From: JACQXM01 sp964569425
GTDB lineage: Bacteria; Planctomycetota; Phycisphaerae; UBA1845
Direction: 5' to 3'
NCBI GenBank assembly: GCA_964569425.1
Contig: CAZMVD010000023.1
Coordinates: 1 to 40,932, forward strand
Length of the DNA stretch: 40,932 bases
Position numbers and translations under genes: made by a program. Under the pieces are notes generated by a model, which saw nothing but the letters and a program-made list of their open reading frames with translations, ran no database searches and was not told the DNA's origin. The stretch's first letter is position 1. Each line of letters starts with the position of its first letter. Shown here piece after piece: positions 1-7,404 of this stretch.

Positions 1-14
1 CGTGAAACAACTTT

Positions 15-48
15 GCGCAAACCTGTTTCGCGCGAAACAGGTTTGCGC
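15..48. repeat. 34-bp perfect palindrome with a degenerate copy of its half-site beside it
   Basis: Bases 15-48 read identically on both strands; each half is 17 bases, beginning GCGCAAACC and ending at a central CGCG. Bases 1-18 (CGTGAAACA, then ACTTTGCGC) resemble the right half at 31-48, with about three mismatches, and overlap the left half by four bases. The array therefore may continue before the window. No T-tract follows on either strand, so a simple intrinsic terminator is not indicated. It could be a cruciform-forming protein-binding site or a REP-like element. Confidence 0.8.
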
Positions 49-230
49 CCATTGCCCCCTGATCGCTTCGCGCCGCACCTCCCGCGCGCGCCTGGGATGA
101 TATCTCCGGAGGAACTTGCCGGCGGACCCGGCGGCTGCTCGCCTCGCATGTGCGCCGCGCCATGGGAAGTGCCAATGATACGGCACCAGAGGATCTAACG
201 AGCAAGTGTATCGCCTCGACCCCCCCTCGA

Positions 231-253
231 TCCCCCTTTTTGGCAAGGGGGGA
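231..253. repeat. C-rich/G-rich hairpin 3' of the ResB-like gene
   Basis: TCCCCCTT at 231-238 pairs with AAGGGGGG at 245-252 around a six-base loop, with one G-T pair. It lies about 150 bases beyond the stop of the minus-strand ResB-like gene. It lacks a U-tract on the minus strand, so it is at best a weak terminator or an RNA-stabilising hairpin. C5TT/AAG5 hairpins of this kind are common in bacterial intergenic DNA. Confidence 0.5.
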
Positions 254-397
254 AGAACGCTACACTTAATCGTAAAGCCGTCTAATCAAAGAAATGCGAA
301 AACGAACCCATCATTCTGCGGTCGCAAGAATGCGCGCACCCCGCCGATTGCAGGTCGGACTGAGAATTCGCACGGGGAAACCGGCGACATCCGCCCG

Positions 398-2767
398 CTA
401 CACCGTCACCGGCCGGCCCAGGGAACGCAGACCCGACGCGGAAGTCTCGACGGATTCCTCGCCGCTGATCCGCGCGCGCTGCATGCTCGATCGGCGGCGC
501 TTCATCAGCGGCTTCACATAGAAGGCGAAGATCATGCCCGCCGTTGCCAGGCAGCAGCCGAAAAGCTGCACATATACGCCCTCGCGGTTGCCCACACCCA
601 GCCCGGTGTAGTTCATGCCGCCGCCCGGGTCGCTGCTCAGCGGTCGATCCCACATCGACTGGAAGTACCAGAAGCCGCCGAACTCCGTGGGGTTGTTCAC
701 CGCAATCGCCACCGGCTGGGTCCACTGCCCGTTGTCCCAGAAGCGCAAATGGCTGATGTAGTTGCGAATGGTCAGCGCTGCGCCTGTGTACCCGCCGAGG
801 TGGGTATCGAGCGCGAAATCGTCCAGCGCAATCGGCGCCGGCAGCGGGCGGCGCTCACGCGAGAAGACCACTTCCACACGCTGCCCGTTCGCAGTTCGAA
901 ACGGAATGGGCGAATAGGCGAAGCGCCCGGAATAGGCGTATTGCTCATTGGGCAGCGCATAGCTGTTGAACGGCACCCATTGCGTCTGCAATTCGCCGCC
1001 AGTGTCCACTTCCAGCCGAATCATCGAGAACGTCTCGCGCGCATCGCGCTGCCGCCGCTCCGGCGGAACCACGTAGGGCCGCATCTCCGACACGGCGTTG
1101 GCCCACAGCCCGTCGACCCGCACGCCCAGCCCGGCCACGACCGGCACGATCTCCCCCACGGCCACCGGCTGGCTGAGCATCCGCCCGTCCGGACTGTTGA
1201 ACACCAGGTGCAGCCCGCCCGGATACGCCGCGAAGATCAGCGGCGCCGTTTGCGGGCGATAGGTCATGCGGATCCGTGCATCGGGGTCCTGCGTGTCGAG
1301 CGCGTGGGGGTCGGCGCCCTCCCCGTGAATGTCGCGCGTCAACTCAGGCGTATCCGCCACCCAGCGGCGAAAGGTCTTCTCCGGCGTGCGAATTTCGACC
1401 ATGGCGATCGACACCGGGCGCGTGCGTCCCGGCAGCACCAGGTTGTCTTGCAGGGTAATGACCCGATAGGCGAAGTCGGTGCCTTCCAACTCGGTGAAGG
1501 CGCCTTCGCGCCCCACCACGGTCTGGTTGTTGAGTACGACTTGCTTCTCCAGACCCGTGTCGGGCACCGCGATCGAAAGCATCGGGCTGGCGTTGGTGGG
1601 CAGTGTGTCGAGCGCCGCGGCGCTCTCCAGCCAGGTGAACTGCACCAGTCCGTTGTCGGTGACGTTGTGCGTGCGGTCCAGGGCAGCCAGCTCGAACTTC
1701 TCGTCGCGCGATCCGGGCGCCACCAGGCTGACACTGATGACCGGATTGAGCCGATCGCCGCCCTCGCGCCAGCGGCGCTCCATGTGGGCGAAGCGGAGGT
1801 AGCTGGTGATGTGGACATTGGCCCCGGCCAGCGGGTCGTGCGCGCCGGCGGGGGGCACCGGCACATCGAGCGAGCGCAAACGCAGCGGGGGGTTCGGCTC
1901 GGAAAACACCAGGTCGCGCGTGGGCACATGGTCGTTGTAACGCGGCAGCCCGCGGATCGGACGCTCCACCCACTCGGTTTCGCCCACGCGGCGCACGTAC
2001 AGCGCCCAGGTGTCCATCACGTGAAAGTACGTCTGCGGTTCGTAGTCGAGCGAGAGCTTGATATCCTCGTTGACCAGCCGCTTCCCGGTCGACTTGACCG
2101 CTCGACCCTGCCCGGGGAGCACGTCCTCGGTGTATTGCTCATACCCGGCGAGGAGCTGGCGGATGAATGACTCGCCGCTGGGCGGTGTCACCAACACGTT
2201 CACCGAATAGGCCGTCTCGCCCTGATGCTCCTCCGAAAGAATCGGCCAGGCGGCATGCGTGCTCTGCACACGGAAGCGCCAAACGTCCGGCCCGACGGCC
2301 ACGCGGGTCTCATTGCCGGGCATCGCCACCAGTCCTTGTGGACGATCCTGCCCCGGCACTTCGATGCGAACGTGCCGCCGGTACACCGGAGCATCGCCCT
2401 CGACCTTGGCCGTGAAGTAGACGTAACTGCCCAGCACCAGCACGACGATTCCGGCGTGGATCATCCACACCCCGGCGTTGATCGACCGCAGGGGAATCCG
2501 CCGCACGGTGACCACCACCATCGTCGCCGTGAAAAGCAAGACGATGAGATTGAAGGGCCACCAGTGGAACCACTCAAACTCGGTCATCTCCAGCCATTCG
2601 TGCTGCCGAACGGTCGGCAACGCGCTGCCAATGGAGCAGTACACGAAAAGAAGGAACGCCAGGATGACCCCGAACCAGATGCTGCTGAACAGGTTCAGGA
2701 CCCACCGGCCCGGATGGATTTGCGAAGTGGTGGTGAAGGTGCTGCCCCGATTGGCTGCGGATTCCAT
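398..2767 (-). CDS. ResB-like cytochrome c biogenesis membrane protein
   Basis: Large membrane protein of the ResB family, which with CcsA/ResC handles heme and apocytochrome c on the outer face of the cytoplasmic membrane (System II). Three hydrophobic segments sit near the N-terminus (about residues 25-125: ILAFLLFVYC, FNLIVLLFTATMVVV, GVWMIHAGIVVLVLG). A very long extracytoplasmic part follows, and a last segment near the C-terminus (LFGCCLATAGMIFAFYV) precedes a basic tail KPLMKRRR. The stretch TIRNYISHLRFW followed by NNPTEFGGFWYFQS is typical of the conserved end of the ResB ectodomain. I chose ATG at 2767 (789 aa), which has AAAGG nine bases upstream, over a TTG at 2785. It is longer than classical ResB (about 450-550 aa) because of the enlarged ectodomain. 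No ccsA is seen downstream, so the partner is elsewhere or before the window. Confidence 0.75.
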   Translation of the reverse strand: MESAANRGSTFTTTSQIHPGRWVLNLFSSIWFGVILAFLLFVYCSIGSALPTVRQHEWLEMTEFEWFHWWPFNLIVLLFTATMVVVTVRRIPLRSINAGVWMIHAGIVVLVLGSYVYFTAKVEGDAPVYRRHVRIEVPGQDRPQGLVAMPGNETRVAVGPDVWRFRVQSTHAAWPILSEEHQGETAYSVNVLVTPPSGESFIRQLLAGYEQYTEDVLPGQGRAVKSTGKRLVNEDIKLSLDYEPQTYFHVMDTWALYVRRVGETEWVERPIRGLPRYNDHVPTRDLVFSEPNPPLRLRSLDVPVPPAGAHDPLAGANVHITSYLRFAHMERRWREGGDRLNPVISVSLVAPGSRDEKFELAALDRTHNVTDNGLVQFTWLESAAALDTLPTNASPMLSIAVPDTGLEKQVVLNNQTVVGREGAFTELEGTDFAYRVITLQDNLVLPGRTRPVSIAMVEIRTPEKTFRRWVADTPELTRDIHGEGADPHALDTQDPDARIRMTYRPQTAPLIFAAYPGGLHLVFNSPDGRMLSQPVAVGEIVPVVAGLGVRVDGLWANAVSEMRPYVVPPERRQRDARETFSMIRLEVDTGGELQTQWVPFNSYALPNEQYAYSGRFAYSPIPFRTANGQRVEVVFSRERRPLPAPIALDDFALDTHLGGYTGAALTIRNYISHLRFWDNGQWTQPVAIAVNNPTEFGGFWYFQSMWDRPLSSDPGGGMNYTGLGVGNREGVYVQLFGCCLATAGMIFAFYVKPLMKRRRSSMQRARISGEESVETSASGLRSLGRPVTV

Positions 2768-3288
2768 CGAATTCGGCCTTTCCAACGGATCAATATCGAT
2801 ACCGGCCCCGATGACCTATCGATGCCGGTTTGCCTAGCAAATTCCGTGCCAATCAACCGACTTGCCTGGGCCGAACGACGATCGGGACGGTCCGAACGCG
2901 CCCCTCGGCCGGTCACTGATGCGGAGCACGGGCCTTTGGCGGGCCTGTTCTCAAAGCCGGCCTCAGCAGCCACCGTCCGCATGACTCTCGCAGAGTATAG
3001 AAGCCAACGCCGCGGCGGGCACCTGTCTGTGGGAAGAAAAAGAGAGGGCATCCCCGGATTCGGCCCGCCCCCCGGTACGGCAATGGTCCGGGAGGTTTGA
3101 CCAAACGGCAACGGCGACGCACCATCAACGCTGTCTGAATCCCCGCCCGGCGACCCGATTGAACTGACCCGCAGCGACGCCGCAGCCGCCAGGCGGTTGT
3201 CCGCCAACGAGCGAGCTTGCCTTGGGCATCGGCGATCAGGCGGTGCGCAACCGGATCGGGAGCCCTACCACATGTTCGCAGAGCGGTT
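2768..3288. other. Non-coding stretch between OmpA-like and ResB-like genes
   Basis: About 520 bases separate the end of the OmpA-family gene from the start of the ResB-like gene, both on the minus strand. Open frames here have no recognisable family or good ribosome binding site. A TATACT-like hexamer on the minus strand (2994-2999) has no convincing -35 partner. The size of the gap suggests the ResB-like gene has its own promoter, which I could not pin down. Confidence 0.5.
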
Positions 3289-4167
3289 CTACGGAACCGC
3301 CATCGTGGGGGATGCCACAACGCCCGCACTGCCCACGGTGGTCCTCGAATCGGCAACGGCGGCGACGATGGAACCGGTGGGAACCAGGTAGATTTCCACG
3401 CGGCGGTTCTGCGACTTGCCGGACTCGGACCCGTTGTCGGCCACCGGTCGGAACTCGGAACAGCCCATGACGCCGATGCGCTGCGCCGGGTAACCGAACT
3501 TCTGAAGGACGTTACCGACCGCAATGGCGCGGTGCGCCGACAGGTGCCAGTTGGTGGGGTGCTTGGCCCGGGTCTCGGGCTTCTGGATGGGTACGGTGTC
3601 GGTGTGGCCGACGACAATGACCTCGAAACCGGCAGCGGCGGCGGACTTGAGGATATCGGTGAAGCCGCGCAGCCCGTCCATCGACGTATCTTTCACCACG
3701 TCGCTTCCGAGCGGGAAGAGCAGGTCCGCCTTCCACTTGACCGTACCTAGGCGCGGGTCGTACACGACCTCGGTGGGGTGTTCGTCGGCGAAGCGTTTGA
3801 GCACGGTATCGAGCTGGGGCGGCAGCTTGGTGCCTTCGATGGTGATATCGCCAATGCGGCCTGCGGCGCGCTCCAGTTCGGACTGGGTCATGCGGCGCAT
3901 TTGATCGAGCATGTTGTTTTCGCTGCGGAGATTGGTGAGCAGTTCGTCCTTGGTGCCCACCTCTCGTTCGAGCGCCGCCACGCGGGTGCGCAGCGAGTCG
4001 TTGACGTTGCGCTCGTCGTACAGCTCGGTGCCCAGTTGCTCTTTCTCCGCCAGCACCATGCGATGCGCCGCCTTGAGGCGATTGTGTTCATTCAGAGAAA
4101 CGCAGCCGGTGCCCGCCGCACCAAGGTACGCCGCCGCCATTACGCCCGCTAAGTGTCCGCCACGCAT
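3289..4167 (-). CDS. OmpA-family peptidoglycan-binding lipoprotein
   Basis: Predicted envelope lipoprotein that ties the outer membrane to peptidoglycan. From ATG 4167 the protein has 292 aa. A short hydrophobic signal ends in a lipobox-like LGAAGTGC around residues 13-20. A coiled-coil region follows at about 25-95, rich in K, E, R and L heptads. The OmpA/MotB C-terminal domain covers about 135-265, with VVGHTDT, NWHLSAHRA and QNRRVEIYL, the usual peptidoglycan-contact motifs. ATG 4167 is preferred over ATG 4185 because AGGAG lies seven bases upstream of it and the shorter N-terminus makes a normal lipoprotein signal. The tail after NRRVEI is a low-complexity A/V/S/T stretch. It is the third gene of a minus-strand run, 116 bases after the HTH membrane protein. 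Confidence 0.85.
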   Translation of the reverse strand: MRGGHLAGVMAAAYLGAAGTGCVSLNEHNRLKAAHRMVLAEKEQLGTELYDERNVNDSLRTRVAALEREVGTKDELLTNLRSENNMLDQMRRMTQSELERAAGRIGDITIEGTKLPPQLDTVLKRFADEHPTEVVYDPRLGTVKWKADLLFPLGSDVVKDTSMDGLRGFTDILKSAAAAGFEVIVVGHTDTVPIQKPETRAKHPTNWHLSAHRAIAVGNVLQKFGYPAQRIGVMGCSEFRPVADNGSESGKSQNRRVEIYLVPTGSIVAAVADSRTTVGSAGVVASPTMAVP

Positions 4168-4283
4168 CGAAGATCTCCTCACCATTCGTTAGCCGCCGAC
4201 CGACCGGGATTGCCGATGTACGCGCCACCACGCACACCCTCCGGCCTCTTTTCAGGGAATTGACTTCCTGTCGATCCAGGAAC

Positions 4284-5249
4284 TCAGCCAGACCGCTTGG
4301 CCCAGAACCAGGTACCCGCGCCTGCCGCCACCGCCACACCAAGGGCGATACCCGTGTACATCAGCAAATTGCCGTAGACCGTTTGTACGAGTGACGGAGC
4401 GATGCCACGCAACATGCCCAACGCGGCGAGTCCGGCGAACCAGATCACCACCACGCCGACCATCATGGCCGCCGTCAGCCCGGTGGAGACCGCATCCGGC
4501 GCAAACTCCACGACTCTGGTCACCACGGTGCGCGGGGCGCCGACGGCCTCGGTCGCGCCGACGAGCGTGTCTTCTTCCGGACCGGCGGTTTCGCCTTTGC
4601 CCTCGGGAATGGCTTCGTCGAGGCCGGCGCGCGTGTCGTCGCCCATTTCGACTTTGGCGGTTCCGCTGTCCTCGCCGGTGTAGATCTCTTCGAGCAGCTC
4701 TGCGCCCAGCGAGGTGTCGTCGCTCTCCCGAGTCAGGTCGAGGATGCCCGAACCGCTGCCCATCCCTTCAATGCCGAGCCCGCCCACGTCGGTCACCGCC
4801 GTTTGCGCCAGCGGGTCCACCAGTTCATCCAGTTCGTCGTCGTCGAACACGTTCACGCCGACGGAGGGAACGGCCGAGTCTTCTTTCTTCTTGGTCGCGG
4901 CGGTCTTCATGCCGGTCGCCGTGTCGTCCGCGTCGACCGATTCCAGCTCCATGATGTCGCTGCCGCTGGAGGCGAGGTTGATGGTCGAGTCTTCGACGGG
5001 TTCCAGAATGATTTCGCCGCTGGCCGAGGCGCCGGCGCGGCTGTCGGCCTTGGGGCTGGGAGGCGGGGCCTTGGGCGCAGCGGTCATCTTGGCCGCGAGC
5101 CCGTCAATGTCGTCGACCTTGTAATTGACGCTGCCGGCGTCGCGGAACTCCCGCAGGCTGCCCTTGCGGACCATTTCCTTGAGTTCCGCCTCGGGCACGC
5201 CCAGCTTGGCCGCCGCCTCGGCCGCGTTGTAGAAGGTTTTCTTACCCAT
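4284..5249 (-). CDS. HTH-domain protein with acidic linker and C-terminal membrane anchor
   Basis: 321 aa from ATG 5249, chosen for the upstream GGGGAG and because the HTH begins right after it. Residues 1-60 (FYNAAEAAAKLGVPEAELKEMVRKG, then EFRDAGSVNYKVDDID) read as an excisionase/MerR-type winged helix-turn-helix. About residues 65-250 are acidic and low-complexity, probably disordered, and include LDLTRESDDTSLGAELLEEI, which looks like a conserved linear motif. Two hydrophobic segments (AAMMVGVVVIWFAGLAALG; LLMYTGIALGVAVAAGAG) follow and the protein ends in AKRSG. The visible architecture is a cytoplasmic HTH on a long tether to the membrane. Fourteen bases separate it from the upstream 151-aa gene, so the two are probably co-transcribed. 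Whether it binds DNA or protein is unknown. Confidence 0.65.
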   Translation of the reverse strand: MGKKTFYNAAEAAAKLGVPEAELKEMVRKGSLREFRDAGSVNYKVDDIDGLAAKMTAAPKAPPPSPKADSRAGASASGEIILEPVEDSTINLASSGSDIMELESVDADDTATGMKTAATKKKEDSAVPSVGVNVFDDDELDELVDPLAQTAVTDVGGLGIEGMGSGSGILDLTRESDDTSLGAELLEEIYTGEDSGTAKVEMGDDTRAGLDEAIPEGKGETAGPEEDTLVGATEAVGAPRTVVTRVVEFAPDAVSTGLTAAMMVGVVVIWFAGLAALGMLRGIAPSLVQTVYGNLLMYTGIALGVAVAAGAGTWFWAKRSG

Positions 5250-5263
5250 GGAACAAGCTCCCC

Positions 5264-5719
5264 CTACGGCATCTGACTTTCCGACGATTGCAGCCGGTAC
5301 TGCCGCTGGTCCTCGATCATCTTCTCCACCGCCTGCGGCGTCAGGTCGCACACGTTGTGACTTTCGAGGTAGCGATCATACCGCCAGGTTCGTGCCGCGG
5401 CCAGCCGCAGGCACTCCTTCTGCGGGAGATACTCATACGTCCAGATGGTCATCGCGTCTACGTCCACCACGAACACGCCATAGGTGGACTTGGTCAACTG
5501 CCCGGTAAACGCGAAGACCCCGCGGGAACCGGCGCTGAGTGCCGGTTGGGCCCACGCGGCGTTGTCCAGACGCAAGGACGGTTGCGAGGTCCAGCGCCCC
5601 ACCTCGATCACCGCGAGTACGCTCAGGGCTACGGCAATCACCCAGTAGACCGGGTGCGGCGCCGGCCGGCGCACGTCGGCTGCGTTTCCATTCGCCGGCG
5701 GGAGAATTTCTTGGGACAT
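5264..5719 (-). CDS. Single-pass membrane protein of unknown function
   Basis: 151 aa from ATG 5719, which has AGAGGTG about six bases upstream; an in-frame extension to 5815 lacks such a site. One membrane segment is visible early (VYWVIAVALSVLAVIEVG, about residues 23-40). An extracytoplasmic domain follows with AFTGQLTKSTYGVFVVDVD and MTIWTYEYLPQKECLRLAAARTWRYDRYL. The second stretch reads as a beta-rich domain reporting a stored or displayed value, a pattern I associate with planctomycete hypothetical proteins. It is first in the minus run that includes the HTH membrane protein and OmpA lipoprotein, and is transcribed divergently from rex. No function can be assigned. Confidence 0.6.
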   Translation of the reverse strand: MSQEILPPANGNAADVRRPAPHPVYWVIAVALSVLAVIEVGRWTSQPSLRLDNAAWAQPALSAGSRGVFAFTGQLTKSTYGVFVVDVDAMTIWTYEYLPQKECLRLAAARTWRYDRYLESHNVCDLTPQAVEKMIEDQRQYRLQSSESQMP

Positions 5720-5820
5720 CGCTGCCACCTCTTGCGGAAAAGCGCCGTCGGGCGCCGGGGGCGCGCCATGCGCAACCGACCACGTGGGATTGACAAGCCG
5801 GACCCCGTCCCTCACCAGAG

Positions 5821-5848
5821 ATTATACAAATCGGCGCAAGCTAAACAA
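5821..5848 (-). promoter_or_regulatory. Predicted promoter for the small-membrane-protein/HTH run
   Basis: On the minus strand TTGTTT (5848-5843) is followed after 16 bases by a perfect TATAAT (5826-5821). Transcription would start about 5813, giving a leader near 95 bases before ATG 5719. It faces away from the rex promoter at 5887-5916. A GCCCCC/GGGGGC inverted repeat at 5857-5876 lies between the two. Confidence 0.55.
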
Positions 5849-5886
5849 GAATCACAGCCCCCTGCCGCGGGGGGGCGGATCGATCC

Positions 5887-5916
5887 TTGACTTGCTTTTT
5901 CGATCGCGGCTATAGT
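5887..5916 (+). promoter_or_regulatory. Predicted rex promoter
   Basis: TTGACT (5887-5892), an 18-base spacer, and TATAGT (5911-5916) form a good sigma-70-type promoter upstream of rex. The start would be near 5923. I looked for a Rex operator of the form TTGTGAA-N6-TTCACAA in this region and found none. Confidence 0.6.
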
Positions 5917-5986
5917 CGCCCCGACAGGCCGGGTCGATTCTCTCGGCGGCGAGTGATTGTTTTCATCCTCAAGACGCGAAACCCGG

Positions 5987-6637
5987 ATGACCCGTCCCGA
6001 CAATATCCCCACGCCCGCCGTACGCCGCCTCAGCTTGTACCTGCGACAGCTCGAGTTATTCCAGGCCCATGATCGCCTGACCGTGTCGAGTAAGCAGTTG
6101 GGCGAGGCACTCCAGCTCTCCGACGCGCAGGTGCGGAAGGACCTCGCCTATTTCGGGCAGTTCGGCTACCCCGGCATCGGCTATCGGGTACCCGAGCTGA
6201 TCGCCCGGGTTCGCCGCATTCTGGGCACCGACCGCAAGTCCAACGTGCTCCTGGTCGGGCTGGGCAATCTCGGCCACGCGCTGCTCTCGTTTCGTGGGTT
6301 CGGGCGCAAGGGATTTGAAGTCGTGGCGGTGTTCGACAATGATGCGGCCAAGATCGGGACCGCCACGGCCGGGCCGGATTCGGTTCGGGTGCAGCCGCTT
6401 ACCGAGCTTCCGCAGACTGTTCGCCAGCACGGCATTCGGCTCGGCATTCTCACTGTGCCCGCTGCCGCCGCACAGGCCGTCGCCGACCTGATGGTGGCCG
6501 CGGGCATTCGCGGCATTCTCAACTTCGCCCCCGTATCCCTGACCGTGAGCCCGGACGTAGCCGTTTCCTCGGTCGACCTGGCGGTGCACCTGGAGCAGCT
6601 TTCCTTCCAGTTGAGCGCGGCGAACGACCCGGCGTAG
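5987..6637 (+). CDS. rex: Redox-sensing transcriptional repressor Rex
   Basis: Rex senses the NADH/NAD+ ratio and represses fermentative and respiratory genes when NADH is low. The 216-aa protein has the expected length. Residues 1-75 form the winged helix, with PTPAVRRLSLYLRQL, VSSKQLGEALQLSDAQVRKD and FGQFGYPGIGY. The Rossmann domain starts at VLLVGLGNLGHAL (GxGxxG), followed by VVAVFDND for the adenine ribose. The C-terminal helix AVHLEQLSFQLS is the domain-swapping helix of the dimer. ATG 5987 gives the standard N-terminus; a TTG at 5957 would add ten residues. The gene stands alone, divergent from an envelope gene run and convergent with the acidic protein ending at 6724. Confidence 0.93.
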   Translation: MTRPDNIPTPAVRRLSLYLRQLELFQAHDRLTVSSKQLGEALQLSDAQVRKDLAYFGQFGYPGIGYRVPELIARVRRILGTDRKSNVLLVGLGNLGHALLSFRGFGRKGFEVVAVFDNDAAKIGTATAGPDSVRVQPLTELPQTVRQHGIRLGILTVPAAAAQAVADLMVAAGIRGILNFAPVSLTVSPDVAVSSVDLAVHLEQLSFQLSAANDPA

Positions 6638-6723
6638 GATCCGGGAACGTCACGGCGGTCGATTTGAGTTCCCGATTCGTTTGCGTCCGGACAGGGCCGG
6701 GGCGGCGCGGTTGCGCCGTGGTT

Positions 6724-7401
6724 TCATGAATTCCAGGTAGGGCGTGTTCCGGAAAGGAAACTCAGCCGTTTGAACAGGGAATGTCGTCGATCGATGAGTT
6801 GGCGCAGCCGCAAGAGGTCGGGTTCGGGCAACCGGTTGCCGAAGCGCCAACTCTGTATGTCGTCTTCCAGTTCCTGCCAGCGGCGCGTGCCGTTGAGTTT
6901 GCGTTTTCGTTTGTCGTCCACGGGATCCAGTATGCGCCGCACCTCGCCCTCGATGTGCTTGAGTTCCACCGCGATGGCGTGCGCGGAGAGCACCGGATCC
7001 CAGCGCAGCGGAACCGCCAGTTTGGACTCCCCCACGAGCGTCTCGTCGATGGCGCTCGCATCGCTTCCTTCGTCGGCCATTGCGTCCCTGTTTCGCATGG
7101 CGCCGGCCATTCCAGATTCGGCCACGTCCCGGGCCGCGGCCACCGGCACTTCGGCAAGGTCCATCGCTTCGTCGTAGGAGGCCGCAGGGACTTCATCCTC
7201 CAGCACCTGTTCGAACTCGGGTTCATCATCCCCGACGTATGATGCGCCCGTTTCGCTGGGCGCATCCGCCATGCGGGGTTCGCTGGCGGCGTCGGCAGGA
7301 TCCTCCGTGCCGACTTCGTCTGCCGTGCGGCGCGGCACATCGCCGTCCTGCTCGTCCGGCGGCGTCAGGCCGGCACCAAACACGTCGTCATCCGCCAACA
7401 T
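6724..7401 (-). CDS. Acidic protein of unknown function with basic C-terminal domain
   Basis: 225 aa. Residues 1-125 are strongly acidic and low-complexity (many D, E, A, P), probably disordered. About residues 130-220 form a compact charged helical domain with LSAHAIAVELKHIEGEVRRIL, DDKRKRKLNGTRRWQELEDD and DLLRLRQLIDRRHSLFKRL. AAGGGA lies eight bases before ATG 7401, inside the end of the preceding gene. Only three bases separate the two genes, so they are almost certainly one transcript. No transmembrane segment or signal peptide is visible. I do not recognise the family. The split charge pattern suggests an adaptor or nucleic-acid-contacting protein, but that is speculation. Confidence 0.65.
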   Translation of the reverse strand: MLADDDVFGAGLTPPDEQDGDVPRRTADEVGTEDPADAASEPRMADAPSETGASYVGDDEPEFEQVLEDEVPAASYDEAMDLAEVPVAAARDVAESGMAGAMRNRDAMADEGSDASAIDETLVGESKLAVPLRWDPVLSAHAIAVELKHIEGEVRRILDPVDDKRKRKLNGTRRWQELEDDIQSWRFGNRLPEPDLLRLRQLIDRRHSLFKRLSFLSGTRPTWNS

Positions 7402-7404
7402 GCG

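Larger units (their letters stand above)
1..397. other. Non-coding stretch downstream of the ResB-like gene
   Basis: I see no convincing gene here. Short open frames lack family similarity and plausible ribosome binding sites. The stretch holds a perfect palindrome at 15-48 and a C/G hairpin at 231-253, listed separately. The minus-strand ResB-like gene ends at 398, so this is its 3' flank. A ccsA-type partner, commonly next to resB, is not present in these bases. Confidence 0.6.

Noticed and set aside
206..2170. Long plus-strand open frame of 654 codons opposite the ResB-like gene
   Set aside because: Antisense shadow of a GC-rich gene; composition is rich in R, H and P with no domain, and the minus-strand ResB frame is clear.
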